From: Torreya grandis
Lineage: Eukaryota > Streptophyta > Pinopsida > Cupressales > Taxaceae
Length of the DNA stretch: 64,000 bases
Reading direction: 5' to 3'
NCBI GenBank assembly: GCA_037957365.1
Contig: JARHVA010000316.1
Coordinates: forward strand, 2,820,501-2,884,500
The notes under the pieces are model-generated. The model made no database searches. It had not been told where the DNA came from and worked only from the letters and a program-made list of their open reading frames with translations. The translations under genes and the position numbers were made by a program. Positions 22,241 through 33,800 of the stretch are shown piece after piece; position 1 is the first letter of the stretch; each line of letters opens with the position of its first letter.

Positions 22241-23239
22241 TGTTGGGTTCTTTTAATTAGTTCTACTTCGACGCTGAAGCTTCTCCCCAGCAAGCTAGCG
22301 CACTGGCCCTATCACACGAGAGGTAAGTCTCGTGCATTCACCCAAAGTCCGCAGCAAAAGACAGATTCCCGAAGGCTTTGAAGCACAATGTTGTATGTTT
22401 GTTCATCTTTCATAACACAAGTCTTAAAAGGTTATTCAACACCATAAATATACTACTATTATCCTTATTGTCCTAGATATAACTACCAATATAACTAAGA
22501 TTACCATTACTAACAGTAGTGATAAAAGAAAAAGATAATCATGACTTAGATACAAACCCTATCCATCACCCAACACTTAGAATACTTCATGACTTATCAC
22601 ATGATAGGTAAGCACTAGCTTTTCATTAGTTGCTTGACAAATTACAAGACAGATCGCTATATCTATTCTCCAAGAGAGCATCATCCAAATGATTACAATA
22701 GGTGTTGTTATACTTGTTTTGCCCTAACCAAGTGTCATAATTCCAACTGTTATGAACAGATGGCACATGGACTCCCAACAAACTGAGAGTCGTGGCTCTT
22801 ACAATTAGTTATCCCTGTATGCTCGGGACTCTGTGCCCCTAGATCCTCGTTCTATGCTATATCCTGGTGACCAAGTGTGTTCCAATCCTTGCGGGTTGGT
22901 ACAAAACCTCCAATCAATGGGGTCGAAATGTCCCATTTGAAATGTTCTAATTGCTCCCGCATCCATCGTGCTCCGCTTCCCACACGCTCCCCTAGACTTC
23001 TGCTTTTGTTCTAAGCCCTCTGTTCTCGAGTCCCTCGTGACACATTCCCTTTTAACTAGGTCCTCTCGCATTGGGTCTCCTGTGCCATTGTCCTTCTGCA
23101 CCCATCACCTTCCACACCTGTCAACTACATGCCATGGTCCTACCGTTTCGTGTCGGTACTTGCGTCAAAATGGACAATGGTCCCTCCACGCCGCGCGCCA
23201 AAAATGGAACAATACTTATTCAAATTTTAGGGTTCAACA
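22241..23239 (-). repeat. 5' LTR of the large gypsy element
   Basis: This 999-bp partner of 4694-5710 has plus-strand ends TGTTGGGTTC and TTCAACA. Being next to the PBS it is the 5' LTR. Divergence from its partner is concentrated in the first 200 bases and at CG sites. Confidence 0.88.
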
Positions 23240-23420
23240 AAAATAAATTATATTAATGTCCACAAATGACCAAAATTAGGTCAATGGGACTAGAGGAAAC
23301 AACCATTAGTAATAGAAAGTTCTAGGAAGCGAAAATCCTAGAGGTGGAAAAAAAGTACAAAGACAAAATAGAACAACACGTCACTAACACAAGTTAGTGA
23401 AGTGGTGAGGCTTGGAAAAG
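23240..23420 (-). mobile_element. 3' end of a (TTTC)n-tailed LINE
   Basis: Right after the gypsy LTR the plus strand reads AAATTATATTAATGTCCAC and later GGTCAATGGGACT; the left side of the gypsy element ends GAAAGAAAGAAAA (4681-4693). Together these reconstruct the same LINE end seen at 28149, 41826 and, on the other strand, at 32380-32446. The gypsy element therefore landed in the LINE's microsatellite tail. Confidence 0.6.
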
Positions 23421-23429
23421 CCACTAATT

Positions 23430-24290
23430 AATGGATTGAAGAGTTGACAGTATGAGGCATCGCAAGGATAGATGAGGCTCTTAAGATTTTTTACAAATTG
23501 TCTCGCGAACATGAAAATATTAAGGAAATGGTTAAAACGTTTAAAGAGGAAATTGATATGTGGAAAGGTCTAACTCCCGATCTGAAATAAATGGGCATTA
23601 ATGCCAAGATATTGGTTATGGAAGGTGTTTTTAAAAATACAAATGAAGATTCTTCCTAGAGTGGTATGAAGTTGCATTTTGTGTTGAATTTTGATAACAA
23701 GGTGTCATTAATTTTGAATATATAAAAAATGAGAATGTGGATATAATGCCTGCAATTGAATTGTTGGTTGAAAGACTTCATTGTAGCCCATTTGATGATG
23801 AAGATCAGTTTAAATCTTCAAAGTTGATTAAGATCTCATAGTCATGACGAAAGGAGACTAGATAAAGTCTCATAATTTCAAAAAATATTCAATAAGTGAT
23901 CTGATAAAGATGTAGAATGTAACTGCCTGGCACTCAACTGCTCCTGAACTCTCCCTCATCCCCAATCAATCTATATGGAGGGGGAGCCCTGAACTCCATT
24001 TCTATATGGGCTATGGGGTTGACTAGGCTAAGCTTTCAGAATCAACGCTGGACAAGAGGAGAAGGTTGACTTCAAAGAATGTGAAACTTTAGTATACCTA
24101 AGACATTTGTGCAAGATATGCAGACACTCCAGATGTTGATGCTATATAGGATGTTGAAAAGTAATGGTTTTATAATTTGAAGGTGGATGTGCAAAAGGAA
24201 AAACCAAAAGATTTGATTGAAGGGGATGAGGCCCAACCATCCACGACTGACTCATCGTCTGAGTCTTGAGATGACCACTTTGCAAAAGCA
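23430..24290 (+). pseudogene. Degraded unidentified coding region, right half
   Basis: Plus-strand frames interrupted by several stops encode helical, charged protein, for example A-L-K-I-F-Y-K-L-S-R-E-H-E-N-I near 23480. A final Ser/Glu-rich tail (P-S-T-T-D-S-S-S-E-S) lies near 24240-24265, just before AT-rich sequence. It probably continues the frame at 3285-4680 that was split by the LINE and gypsy insertions. No family was recognised. Confidence 0.3.
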
Positions 24291-24485
24291 GGGTCAATGT
24301 TCGATCTATTTTATTATCTTGATTTGTAATGTTTAAAATGCACTTTAAATTGAGTTGGTTGTGGTTGCGGTCGCAGTTATAATTTTTATAACCACTTTTA
24401 CACTTGAAAGACATTATATATAATGGTAATGTTGTATAGATGAAAGGGCTTTTTGAACCTACTACAATTTCGGAAAATATAATGT

Positions 24486-24820
24486 GTAGAAACCATAGTT
24501 ACCAAGTTCGGAAATCCAAATCAGTTTGAGGGGGCCAAAAAATCCAGAATTCTTGAAAAAATTTGGAAAAATCCTATCCGGAATTTATGCATATATACAT
24601 GTGAGCATAGTTTTACTAATATGCAAAATTGACAAATACAATTAAAAACATAAATTATGTAATATAAAATGTTAATATTATATAATATCTATGGTTTCTG
24701 GACAATTTTTTCCAAAGAAAACCTAAAATATTAAAAAAAAAACATGGCCGACCTGGACGAACTTATCTGGGCTGGCCAAAAAACCCAAATCCGACCAGAT
24801 TTGGTAACTATGGTAGAAAC
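24486..24820. mobile_element. hAT-like MITE, copy 1, with perfect 8-bp target duplication
   Basis: The element itself is 24494-24812 (319 bp), starting CATAGTTACCAA and ending TTGGTAACTATG, a perfect 12-bp terminal inverted repeat. GTAGAAAC occurs immediately on both sides (24486-24493, 24813-24820), the 8-bp duplication of hAT-superfamily transposition. There is no ORF. A second, 344-bp copy is at 40774-41117. Confidence 0.9.
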
Positions 24821-25235
24821 TATGTTCTCTAGAAGAAATATAATGAATACTAAGCTTTGAAACTATTTCATTTGCAATAAACTTCCATTCTCATTATTTG
24901 GATGTTTATTTGATCTTCTCTATCACATGCATTTATAAGCACCTTGTTGTGTTGAATAGTCATAGATATACTTCTTTTCCATCTGAGTAATTCATTTTAA
25001 GCTCTAAGTTTATTTAACCATGAATGCATTATTTCTATTTCGCTATCATTTATTTTCCAACATCTCTCAATATTGAAAAACCACAAATGATTGTTGTAAA
25101 TATTCATGTACAGTCATTTTATCTTTTGTAAATATTTTGAATAAAGGGAACCTCCCCTCAGAATATAGGAGGGACTTGGTCCCACATGTTTCAAATTTTC
25201 CTTATTTTGTATTTTGATAAAATAATTTGCGAACA
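24821..25235 (+). repeat. Remnant of a 5' LTR
   Basis: AT-rich sequence ends TTTGCGAACA directly before a PBS-like motif at 25241, which marks the 3' border of a plus-strand LTR. An AATAAA-containing segment lies near 25140. The LTR probably extends left past the MITE at 24494; its start and the partner LTR were not found. Confidence 0.4.
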
Positions 25236-25240
25236 GTTTT

Positions 25241-25258
25241 TGGTGCCCACCGTGGGGA
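25241..25258 (+). other. PBS-like motif after an LTR remnant
   Basis: TGGTGCCCACCGTGGGGA follows the LTR border. TGG(C/T)GCCCACCGTGGGG is a phrase I know from just downstream of plant gypsy 5' LTRs. No gag follows, only AT-rich sequence to about 25900. Confidence 0.5.
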
Positions 25259-25916
25259 ATGAAATTTTACGTTTTCGTGTTGTCTACAAATCTTTTATTC
25301 GAAGAACAGTCAATGAGAGTTGATTTGATTCTGTGATGATCTATCTCCACTTGCAACAATGTGTGCTAATTACAAAACTGCATAAATGTAGGTTGAAACT
25401 GCCTTCAACTCTCGGCAATCAAATTTGCCTTATGACGTGTGCTTCTTCTAAATTGTAAAGATAAGATTCCATCTGAATACATTGTGTTCATGGTGTATAC
25501 AGTGAAAAAATATCAAAAAAATAAACAAAAAAGGGCACAAATGATAGCTTGTACTCAGAGTTGGTACTATTGAAAATGCTCAAAAAACAAAATATTTTGT
25601 TTTAACGGGACTTTGCACCTGGACCTCGTTCAAACAAATCAGTTTATGAGTGTTACACCCATTTCTATCACAATGCGGTCTTATTTCTTCATTATTCAAT
25701 CAAATTTTCAGCATACATTCAATAGGATGCGCAATACCCAAAACACGTTTTTCATAAGCATCAAGTACAAACACTTATCTCATAAAAGCATTCAAAAATC
25801 TTGTTCCATGAAAAACTAGTGATCATAAGTGAAATTTGACCACCCTATGATAAAGTTATGTTGTTTTGAAATTCGACACTTATTTCAGGGAATATGGACC
25901 CATTGTCAATGCAAAA

Positions 25917-26810
25917 TCTCCCATGCCCGGAGACATGTTTTGGGTACGAGAGACGGGTACGGAGACGTCTCCCATGCCCGGAGATGTCACCCTACCCATT
26001 CCCACATCTCCTGCCCCATTTCGCATTGAAATATCGCATCCCAAAATGCGTAAACCCTAAACGTTAAAAACAAGTAGTAAAAAACACAATATGATATGTG
26101 CTTTACCAATCGTCAGAAGGTCATTTGTTGTTGAAAGTCATTTGCAGTTCGAACTTTTGCATTTTTTTTGCATGTAAAAATTTTAAACGTTTTGAGGTTT
26201 TTTTTTTTTTAAATGAATGGCAGTGCCATTCATGGCATTCCCTGGCACTGCCACAAACAAAAATGCCCTTTCAGGGTTTTTTATTTAAATGAATGGCACT
26301 GCCACCTTGAACTGTCATGAATGGCAATGCCTAGCATTGTCATTTGCACCAGTGCCATGCAGCACCGTGAACGACACTGCTAACATTGTCATTCACACCA
26401 GTGCCACGCAATGCCGTGAACAACACTGCCATTATTTTTATTTATTTTATGTTCACTGTGTTTTTTAATGTTCATTGTTAATAATGATTTTTAAATGTTT
26501 TTAATGTTTTTTTAAATTATTTTTAATGTTTTTTTAAATTATTTTTAATGTTCACAAGTTAATAAATATTAAAAGTTTTTATTTTATTAATTATTATTTA
26601 ATGTTTTAAATGTTTTTTTAATAGTTTGTTTAATTTTAGTTTTAAGTTTTTAAATTTTAACAATATTTTATTTAAATTTTTTTAATAAATTTTAAATTAT
26701 AATTACTATATATATATATAGTCGTCTCCCCGTACCACCGTCTCCTATTTTTCAAAAAATGGCATATTGATACTCATACCTGTCCATGTACCCGTCTCCT
26801 GGCAACTATG
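25917..26810. mobile_element. GAGACGGGTAC MITE-like family, copy 1
   Basis: The left end carries GGTACGGAGACGTCTCC-like phrases and the right end CCCGTCTCCTGGCAACTATG; between them lie repeated CAGTGCCATTCA phrases and a very AT-rich stretch with (TA)n at about 26706-26719. The reverse complement of the same arrangement occurs at 41904-42579, and end fragments occur at about 35516-35650 and 39955-40065. The left border here is approximate and no target duplication was found for this copy. Confidence 0.6.
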
Positions 26811-28148
26811 TTGGAAAGCCAACTGAGTTTATAGGATAAATATTATCGTATGACAAAGATATGGTAATGAACATAATTGGAGATACTGGTTTTTGGTAGA
26901 AAACTGAATTGACAAGTTTGTAAAATAGTGCACTTTTGCACATTTGAGACTCGAACTCAAGACATATGAACTTGGAATGTATGCTTTACTAAATGACATC
27001 TACCAATTGTTCTATGCATCCATTTAAAAGTTATATTACAGAAATTTTACATGGTACCTTTTTTTAAACAATGAAATGCACTTACAACAAAACAAAGGGA
27101 ATGAATTTTGAACTTGTGACCTCTAGTTTAAGAGTGTCTCAGCTTAATTTTTTAAACCAACTCTTCTATACCACCTCTCTACAATAAGCATTCAATAGTC
27201 TCTATGTAACTCTTTCCCTAAAATGGCCTAGTTTTTTAAAAAACTATAAGGATTTAACTTCATATGGAAGCCAGCAGATATGCAAAATTCACTGTAGATT
27301 CAACATGCAAAATTCAGTGTGTATTCAACACCTTAAATGAGAGAAAATATTGAATTCACTGTATTCAACATGCCAGGTCCCACTTTAATCAAATACAACA
27401 ACAAATCAATCACCCCTTATATCTTTTGACAGACGCATCCTTTAAATCACACACTTTTCTGAATTGATTTAGGTTTTAACTCATCAGACAGAGATCACAC
27501 TTCTTCTACAACAAATATTTTGCAAATTTTGTAGATTTCAACTCCTACAGCAAATAGTTTGCAGATTTTGCAGATTTCAAAGCCTTTCAACTCCTTCCCA
27601 ACATTCACAACTCACTTTGCGAATATTTTTCAATACCTTTGTGCTCTCTTTCTCACACCTCTGTCTTCTGTACTTCCTCTTTGTACAAGTTTGTTTCAAC
27701 ACACCCCCATTTATGGTTTATTTGTTATGAATTGAGAGTTGTAGAAATTTCGAGTATGACAAGTTGTAAAGGCTCTCATATTCTCAGCTTCTTCATTGCA
27801 GTATTGAATTACTTCTTCACAACTAACGTTTCTTCAACACTGGTCATGCTTCTACCTACATGAACCACTTCATCTTCCTCATAGACCTCTTATGGAAATA
27901 AGGCTCCAATATTACATATTGGGACAAACACAAAATGGACAAAGACAGAATATGCGGCAAACCCAATGTGCTAAATGTATTATTCTATCAATGAATAAAT
28001 ACAAATGTATACAATTCCCATAAAGGGAATAATCACTACCTAACCACCATCAACTAACAATAGTTAATCAACACTCTCGAAGCCAAGACAATGCCAAAGT
28101 CTCAAAGACGACTTGATCAATGCTCAAATACAAAGATCCAAGGATGGT
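26811..28148. other. No gene recognised
   Basis: AT-rich sequence with only short frames. It includes short direct repeats such as CAAAATTCA(C/G)TGT(A/G)(G/T)ATTCAACA (27290-27370) and GCAGATTTTGCAGATTTCAA-type phrases (27530-27580). It might be LTR-derived, but no terminal structure was found. Confidence 0.4.
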
Positions 28149-28800
28149 ATACGCTCCGTAAGAAAGAAAGAAAGAAATTATATCAATGTCAATGAATGAG
28201 GTATTCTAAAAGGAAGAAAGAAATTATATTAACGTCCACGAAGTAGGTCAATGAGACTCCAGAATACATCCAATTACAATAAGAAAGTGCTAGGGTAAAG
28301 GGACCCTGGGATCAACTAATAACTAAATAAAAGAACAAAGGCACTGAAAATAAATAAGGGGTAAACCCAACGCAATACAGCCCCCAACCCTTGTGGTTAG
28401 GGTACCAATAGAACCAGCCATGTGGAGGGAGCGAGAACCCCCAAAGAGCATGGGCTGATGAAAGTCAAAAAGACTGGATGGTAGTCCCATCAAACAACTA
28501 TAACTGTGCCCAGAACAAAGGAATCCTTTGTGTTCTTGTCTATCACTATATGAAAGGGCCAATGCAGGATCTAATAATGCTCATCAGGAAGTGTCTAGGG
28601 ATGAGGGGGCCAGGTTGGATAATCCTAGGAGGAAGCAAAGCACTCCCCTTAAAATACCTCCTAACATCCAACGCTGAAGAAACTCCCATGGCGGCAAATA
28701 AACTAGTAATGTGTGCTTGTCCAAGAAAAGTAATAAGCAATCAAGGAGTTTTAAAAAACATCTATAAACTTCCCACAAGTGGAATCCTAAAATAAAACTA
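28149..28800 (-). mobile_element. (TTTC)n-tailed LINE fragment
   Basis: The plus strand begins with AAGAAAGAAAGAAA then a LINE-end phrase (TTATATCAATGTC), and again at 28207 GAAGAAAGAAATTATATTAACGTCCAC, so two LINE ends are stacked. Upstream on the minus strand, L-F-A-A-M-G-V-S-S-A-L-D-V-R-R (about 28670-28730) matches the plus-strand LINE at 31990-32050 (L-F-S-T-T-G-V-T-P-A-L-D-V-R). A matching nucleotide phrase is also present at 44090-44180. It is a 5'-truncated, broken copy. Confidence 0.6.
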
Positions 28801-29031
28801 CAAACCATAGGAGCCCAACAAAGGAGCTAGCTAAGACTTGCTAGAGCAATACTCACTCCATCATATAGTATTGTAAGTCGTTCGAACCAATTTCTTCTTA
28901 GGCTACACAAACCGCAAGAAGTAACTCTGTAATCAGGTAAACTGTGTCAAGGGAAGCCATAACAATGTACATATGTTTAAACCAAAGAGACAAGAACAAA
29001 GTACATGAATCATATATCACAATAAAATCAT

Positions 29032-29094
29032 CTAACAGTGTGGATCGCCATCCCAACATTCCTGCTCAAACCACACCCACTGGCTGAGAAATCT
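29032..29094 (-). CDS. Candidate last exon of a host gene
   Basis: On the minus strand TTCCTTTGTTTAG, a good pyrimidine-rich acceptor, is followed by 20 codons (beginning R-F-L-S-Q-W-V-W-F-E-Q-E-C) and a TAG at 29032-29034. It follows in phase 0 from the exon at 29499-29620, whose donor is CAG|GTTAAG. Aromatic-rich composition and consistent splice phase support a real terminal exon. I do not recognise the protein. A chance match cannot be excluded for so short an exon. Confidence 0.4.
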   Translation of the reverse strand, partial: RFLSQWVWFEQECWDGDPHC

Positions 29095-29498
29095 CTAAAC
29101 AAAGGAATTGGTGTAGAATAATGCACAATAATTAGAATAAGGCACCATCATATCACTAATACTATCATCAAAATACATCAACATGATCTTCTCTTACAGT
29201 AATTGGACTCATAAAGTAGTGCATGATCATGAAGAGGTGACTATAGATGTAAAAACAAGAAACATTCAATGATCAATCGTCAATACAATTGCCCTAGTCC
29301 TACTTTAGCTATTTGGTAGTTATGACAAAATACCAGAATTTGTCAGTCAAACAATAGAACACGATTGGTTCTAAGCATGGATTTTCTCATCCTCCTTACT
29401 TCATAGACAATTAAAACTGAGTAATTTTCAGGCAAGATAACCTTCCTTCAATATAGATTTAAACATCCAAGGTTTACATTCCAATTCAAAGACTTAAC

Positions 29499-29620
29499 CT
29501 GTCTCATAAAATCCAATGGGTCTCGTACTGGTTCGTGGAAATTAGGCCCTCGATAATCAACAGTGTGGTTTGGATCCTGTTCATAATTTATAGTTGGGTA
29601 GGCTGGATCTCCTCCATACA
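29499..29620 (-). CDS. Candidate internal exon of a host gene
   Basis: This 122-bp minus-strand stretch is bounded by an AG acceptor (ATTATTATGCAG) and a GT donor (CAG|GTTAAG). It encodes 40 residues without a stop, beginning Y-G-G-D-P-A-Y-P-T-I-N-Y and ending D-P-L-D-F-M-R-Q, with a phase-1 upstream junction. The sequence is hydrophilic with many Pro, Asp and Tyr, unlike the transposon remnants around it, and shows no decay. Upstream exons would lie to the right, possibly beyond the transposons, since introns in repeat-rich plant genomes can be very long. The family is not recognised. Confidence 0.5.
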
Positions 29621-29639
29621 CTGCATAATAATATGCATG

Positions 29640-30790
29640 ACATTAAACAATACCCAGCAGGAACTAAGTAGTGGTTTGCAGAAGTAAATCTACTACTTCA
29701 TAATTGTTAAGATGAGTGCTATGAAAACACTTAAAATTAATAAGAGAATTAAGGTCCTAAGAAATTTGAATATTTCCTTGTTATAATATTTCTTGCTATA
29801 TCAGGCAAGCAACTTAGAGCATATACAATTTTTTCTACACTGGACTTATATATCTGGGAAATACTTTTTTATACCTTAAAAAAACACGTTTCTCTGTCCA
29901 TGTCGATTTTCTATAAATATTCTAGAGTGTACTCATGAAGATCTTAGGAAAAATAATTTATGTACTCATGTTCATTATATAGTAATATCCCATGCTGGAT
30001 TCATTGCTTCATCGAGAAAAGGTAATCTGAAATTTTTGTTGTTTTGGATAAAACTGAAGTATATTGTATTAAATATGAAAAAGGGAAATGTACATTCAGA
30101 CAGCTTATGAGAATCAAAATTATAAGTTAGCGATAATCTGATTACATGAGTTTTTGACTGTCAGCCCAGAGAACAAAACCTCCTTTTTTATTCCTGCCTA
30201 TGTACAAAAGAAACTAAGAAATGCTGATGTATTTGATTATGCAGCTACCCAACTGCAAATTAAAATATAGACCTACAACCACACTAAGTTTTTGTTGAAC
30301 AAATACTGAATCCTTAATCACATGGTGGAAGCAAAGGTGTCTTTACAACTAAAAGTAACAAAAAAAACACTTTTTCTAAGCTGTTCTTCTATCCCCATGA
30401 TGTTTCATTAAGTATCATTCCTAAGGGTAACAAGAAAACATTGTTCACAAAGCATTGTATACACTTAAAATCCACCACTTCGTTTCAACACTAACTTCAT
30501 TATTAATCATCCCATTTCCTAATTATTCTAACATTATACTAACAACCTCCTTTGCTTTTCATTCACTAGCCTAACCTTATTCTTACCACACTACCCTTTA
30601 GTCCAATTAATAATCTAATTAAATCCACTTATCACCCCACTTAACCACAAATCACATCTCAAGAATTGTTAAGTAATTTAAAATTCCTCCCCACCTAACT
30701 CCAACTACCCCCACTAGCCTTCCAACAAATCTACCTACTAATCCCCACCTAATCATCATTTATTAGTCCTAACTACATCTCCATTTACAG
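29640..30790. other. No gene recognised; probable LINE-tail fragment at about 30042-30240
   Basis: Mostly AT-rich sequence. TTTTTGTTGTTTTGGATAAAAC at about 30040, followed by a TATATTGTATTAAATATG phrase, resembles the reversed 3' end of a poly(A) LINE such as the one at 33393. No coding motif supports it, so the assignment is tentative. Confidence 0.3.
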
Positions 30791-30799
30791 GCTACCCCC

Positions 30800-32446
30800 T
30801 TTCATGTATTCCCTAGACACCGCTCCTAGGCTTCTTCCCACTAAGGACTTCATCACTAGGGCTGCTGGAGAGGACCTCTACAGATAGTATATCCAAACCA
30901 CTTGGATCTCTCCCCGTGAGCTGCTCAGCCCCAAGCTTGCTTTCTATGTCGATCATTGCTTACAGGGGGTGGATGGTATTATTCGTCGCCCTCACTATCT
31001 CCAGCACCATTGGTCTCACGGCACCATTGGTCTCACGGCTTGAGGTTTCCCCTTGGCCAAATGAGAGTTTGTTCCCACCAGTTACGAGTTGAAACAAACC
31101 CTCACATTCTCCGTCAAGACAAATTCTATCATCTTTGCTCCCTCCAGAGGTGGAGACCGAGGCCAACTTCATTTCCAGATGCCCCATTTATTATGAGATC
31201 CGGGGAAGATATCAGTTCCTCTACAGAGACTGACAACACTCTAGCTACTTTCTTCAGATATATTGACCAGCGGTGGTGCCTGGGTCTTTATGTTTGCAAG
31301 GTTGTCACCTTACGGCGCAAATCCCTACAAGAGGAGCGCAAATCCCTACAAGAGCAACCTAGAGGCTCTAGAGCTCCCATATTGATCATCTCTTTCTTTC
31401 AGCGCATTCAAGGGATTGGCATCACTAAGCGTCCATTGGACACCGATACATCACATATCATGAAACAAACCATCACATTCTCCGTCAAGACCAAATCTAT
31501 CGTCTCTGCTCCCTCCAAGAGGTGGAGACTGAGAACCACTTCATTTTCAAATGCCCCATTATTATGAGATCCAGGGAAGATATGAGTTCCTCCACAAAGA
31601 CTCTGACAACAATCTAGCTACTTTCTTCAAATATACAGACCAGTGGTGCCTGACTCTTTATCTTTGCAAGGTTGTCACCTTAAGGTGCAAATCCCTACAG
31701 GAAGAGCCTAGAGGCTCTAGAGCTTACATATTGATCACCTCCTTCTTTCAACCCATTCAAGGGATTGGCAACACTAAGCATCCTTTAGACATTGGTACAT
31801 CACACATCAGATCTAATAGATCGGTTAGGCAATGCTTCTCTCAATGCATCATTACTACTCAAATCTCCAAGCTTGTTGTCTCTCGGCATCGTGGCTTTGC
31901 TCCAATCCATCGGCATGGCTCTACCCCTCTCCAATGTCATGGATCTACTACTTGCTAGATGCCCCCCTAGACCACAGCAGCAAACTGATATTATTAGCTT
32001 ATTTTCTACTACGGGAGTTACACCGGCCTTGGATGTTAGGGGAGATTCTAGAGGAAGTGTCTTGCTTCCTCTTAGGATCCCCAAACCTGGTTCCTCCAAC
32101 CCTATATACTCGTTGGACAGCATTATCAAATCTCTCATAGTGATCAATAATGGCTCAAATGATTCCTCCACTTCAGGGACAGACAGAGACTTTCGATGAT
32201 ATTTGCCTCCAGCCTTCATTGGCACACGCTCTTGTCGCTTATGTTCGCCTTTCATTGCTATTTGTATTGGTTTCTTTGCCACTTGGGTTAGTGACACGTC
32301 ATTCTATTTTGTCTTTGTACTTTATTTCTTGGATTCTCTCTTCCAAGAACTTCTTATTGCTAATGGTTGTATCCTTCAATCCCATTGACCTACTTTTGGT
32401 CATTTGTGGACATTAATAGAATTTATTTGTTTCTTTCTTTCTTCCC
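30800..32446 (+). mobile_element. Plus-strand LINE fragment with (TTTC)n tail
   Basis: Broken frames encode the C-terminal part of a LINE polyprotein. V-E-T-E-x-x-F-I-x-x-C-P-I-Y-Y-E-I-R-G-R-Y, the cysteine-histidine motif that follows RT in some LINEs, is recognisable near 31150-31205 and again near 31520-31580. Further on is L-F-S-T-T-G-V-T-P-A-L-D-V-R (31990-32035). The end reads CCCATTGACC...GTGGACATTAATAGAATTT then TTTCTTTCTTTC (32424-32440). It is the sense-strand counterpart of the minus-strand copies at 23240, 28149 and 41826. RT itself is absent, so the copy is 5'-truncated. Confidence 0.6.
31091..31810. repeat. 371-bp tandem duplication within the LINE
   Basis: Two direct copies, 31091-31461 and 31462-about 31810, each start GAAACAAACC and carry the V-E-T-E...C-P-I motif and an I-Q-G-I-G-type segment. 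They differ by many substitutions, so the duplication is old. The first copy holds an additional internal repeat of GCGCAAATCCCTACAAGAG (about 31315-31355). Confidence 0.8.
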
Positions 32447-33390
32447 AGAACCCCCTAACCTCCATCTAGAATCCTCCATAATTTCTACAGCCCTTCATCC
32501 ATTCCCCTCTACAAAATTCCATGAATTTTTAAATGCTACTTCCAACTACCCATCCTCACATTCATTCCCAACCCTTGATTCCCATCCCATGTGGCCAAAT
32601 CTTGGCCCTTGATCTCTCCCATCAACTCCTATAAATTGAGAACCACAACCATGCAAACTAACTAATAACTCTTAAGATCATCCATCAACCTTTGTCCAAT
32701 GAGTCATCCATAACAAAGTGTTGTCCAAGTCAAGAGCATCTATTAGAGCAATCCAACATTCAAATATCAAGCATCCACTCATCTTCAAAGAGCACATCCA
32801 CAACGACAAGGAGAAAGAAGTCATTGTAAATTTGAGGTACAATCCTTGGTTTGCATTTGAATTTTTTGTTTCATTTGCTCTATCCGAGGTGTGTAGTGTT
32901 GAATTAGAATAGGAGCTTTGATCAAGAGATTTCATGGTTTCTAGCATTTACTTCTAATTCTCATTGCCCACAAGCATAAATGGTGCACTCATTGTACCTT
33001 GTGTGTCAATTTCACAGATTAATCAATTACATCTAAATTGACTGTGTCCTCACCTAGGCAGACACATTTAAATACAGTTGACCTATAGTTTGCATTTAGG
33101 CAGACCCCAATGGATGCAAAGTCATATTTTAAAAATATCTTACTATACTGGACAAGTTGTGCTTATTGTTTGATGATGTCAAAACATGTATAGCCTGTTC
33201 TAATGAATAATATGGATGTGGACAAAAGAATCGTTAAAACTCTCAGCTTGGGAAGTTGTAAAATCCAAATGCGTTGCTTGCAAACAATAGTAAAGATAAT
33301 TAGACTGTCATTTAAATCATGCGATTTGGATTGATATCCTACAAACAATGACATAATAAACATCAACATCCTGCTATTTGAATAGACTTT
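32447..33390. other. No gene recognised
   Basis: The sequence is AT-rich with short frames on both strands and no transposon motif that I can support. It separates the plus-strand LINE end from the minus-strand LINE tail at 33393. Confidence 0.4.
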
Positions 33391-33800
33391 GCTTTTTTTT
33401 GTTTTGATAAAGAGGTTAATATTGTATTATATAAGAAGGTAAATTACATCAGCCTCAACTCCTAGGAGACGAAATGGAAAGGGAGAGGGAAGAAACTACA
33501 AAAGAAGAAGGAAAGTAGAGCATAGCAGTCATCCTGTGACTGCAGAGTTAAGGTCATGTTCATTCCTAAAAGCATTTCAAGCATTCTTGTATGACAAACA
33601 GCAAGACTAGTGACAGATAACAATCAGCAAACGGCTAATACAAGAACTAATATCAAGTAATGACCAGACCCAGACATACATAATCACTAAGAGACAGCAA
33701 AGCAATATAATGTTCATATAAATGCTTTAAGCTGTCTTGAACAAAATTTATCGCTTTTGCAAATTATTCATTGCAGTATAATGTCAACAGCAAATGCAAA

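Larger units (their letters stand above)
4694..23239 (-). mobile_element. Large Ty3/gypsy (non-chromoviral) LTR retrotransposon with extra ORFs
   Basis: Two related LTRs (4694-5710 and 22241-23239) bound an interior with, in minus-strand order, PBS, an extra 5' ORF, gag with zinc knuckles, protease, RT, RNase H, integrase, an extra 3' ORF and a polypurine tract. Domain order RT-RH-INT makes it Ty3/gypsy; no chromodomain follows the integrase, and the tRNA-Asp-like PBS together with extra ORFs points to the Athila/Tat/Ogre branch. The two LTRs show about 21 differences over their first 200 aligned bases by hand count, mostly transitions, so the insertion is old. The total of 18.5 kb includes a 3.56 kb nested element and a 1.42 kb solo LTR. 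Flanking AAAA on both sides is a weak target duplication, because the site is an A-rich LINE tail. Confidence 0.85.

Noticed and set aside
31800..32297. 165-codon minus-strand ORF
   Set aside because: The plus-strand reading matches the same LINE segment found at 28149-28800, so the minus-strand frame is a shadow.
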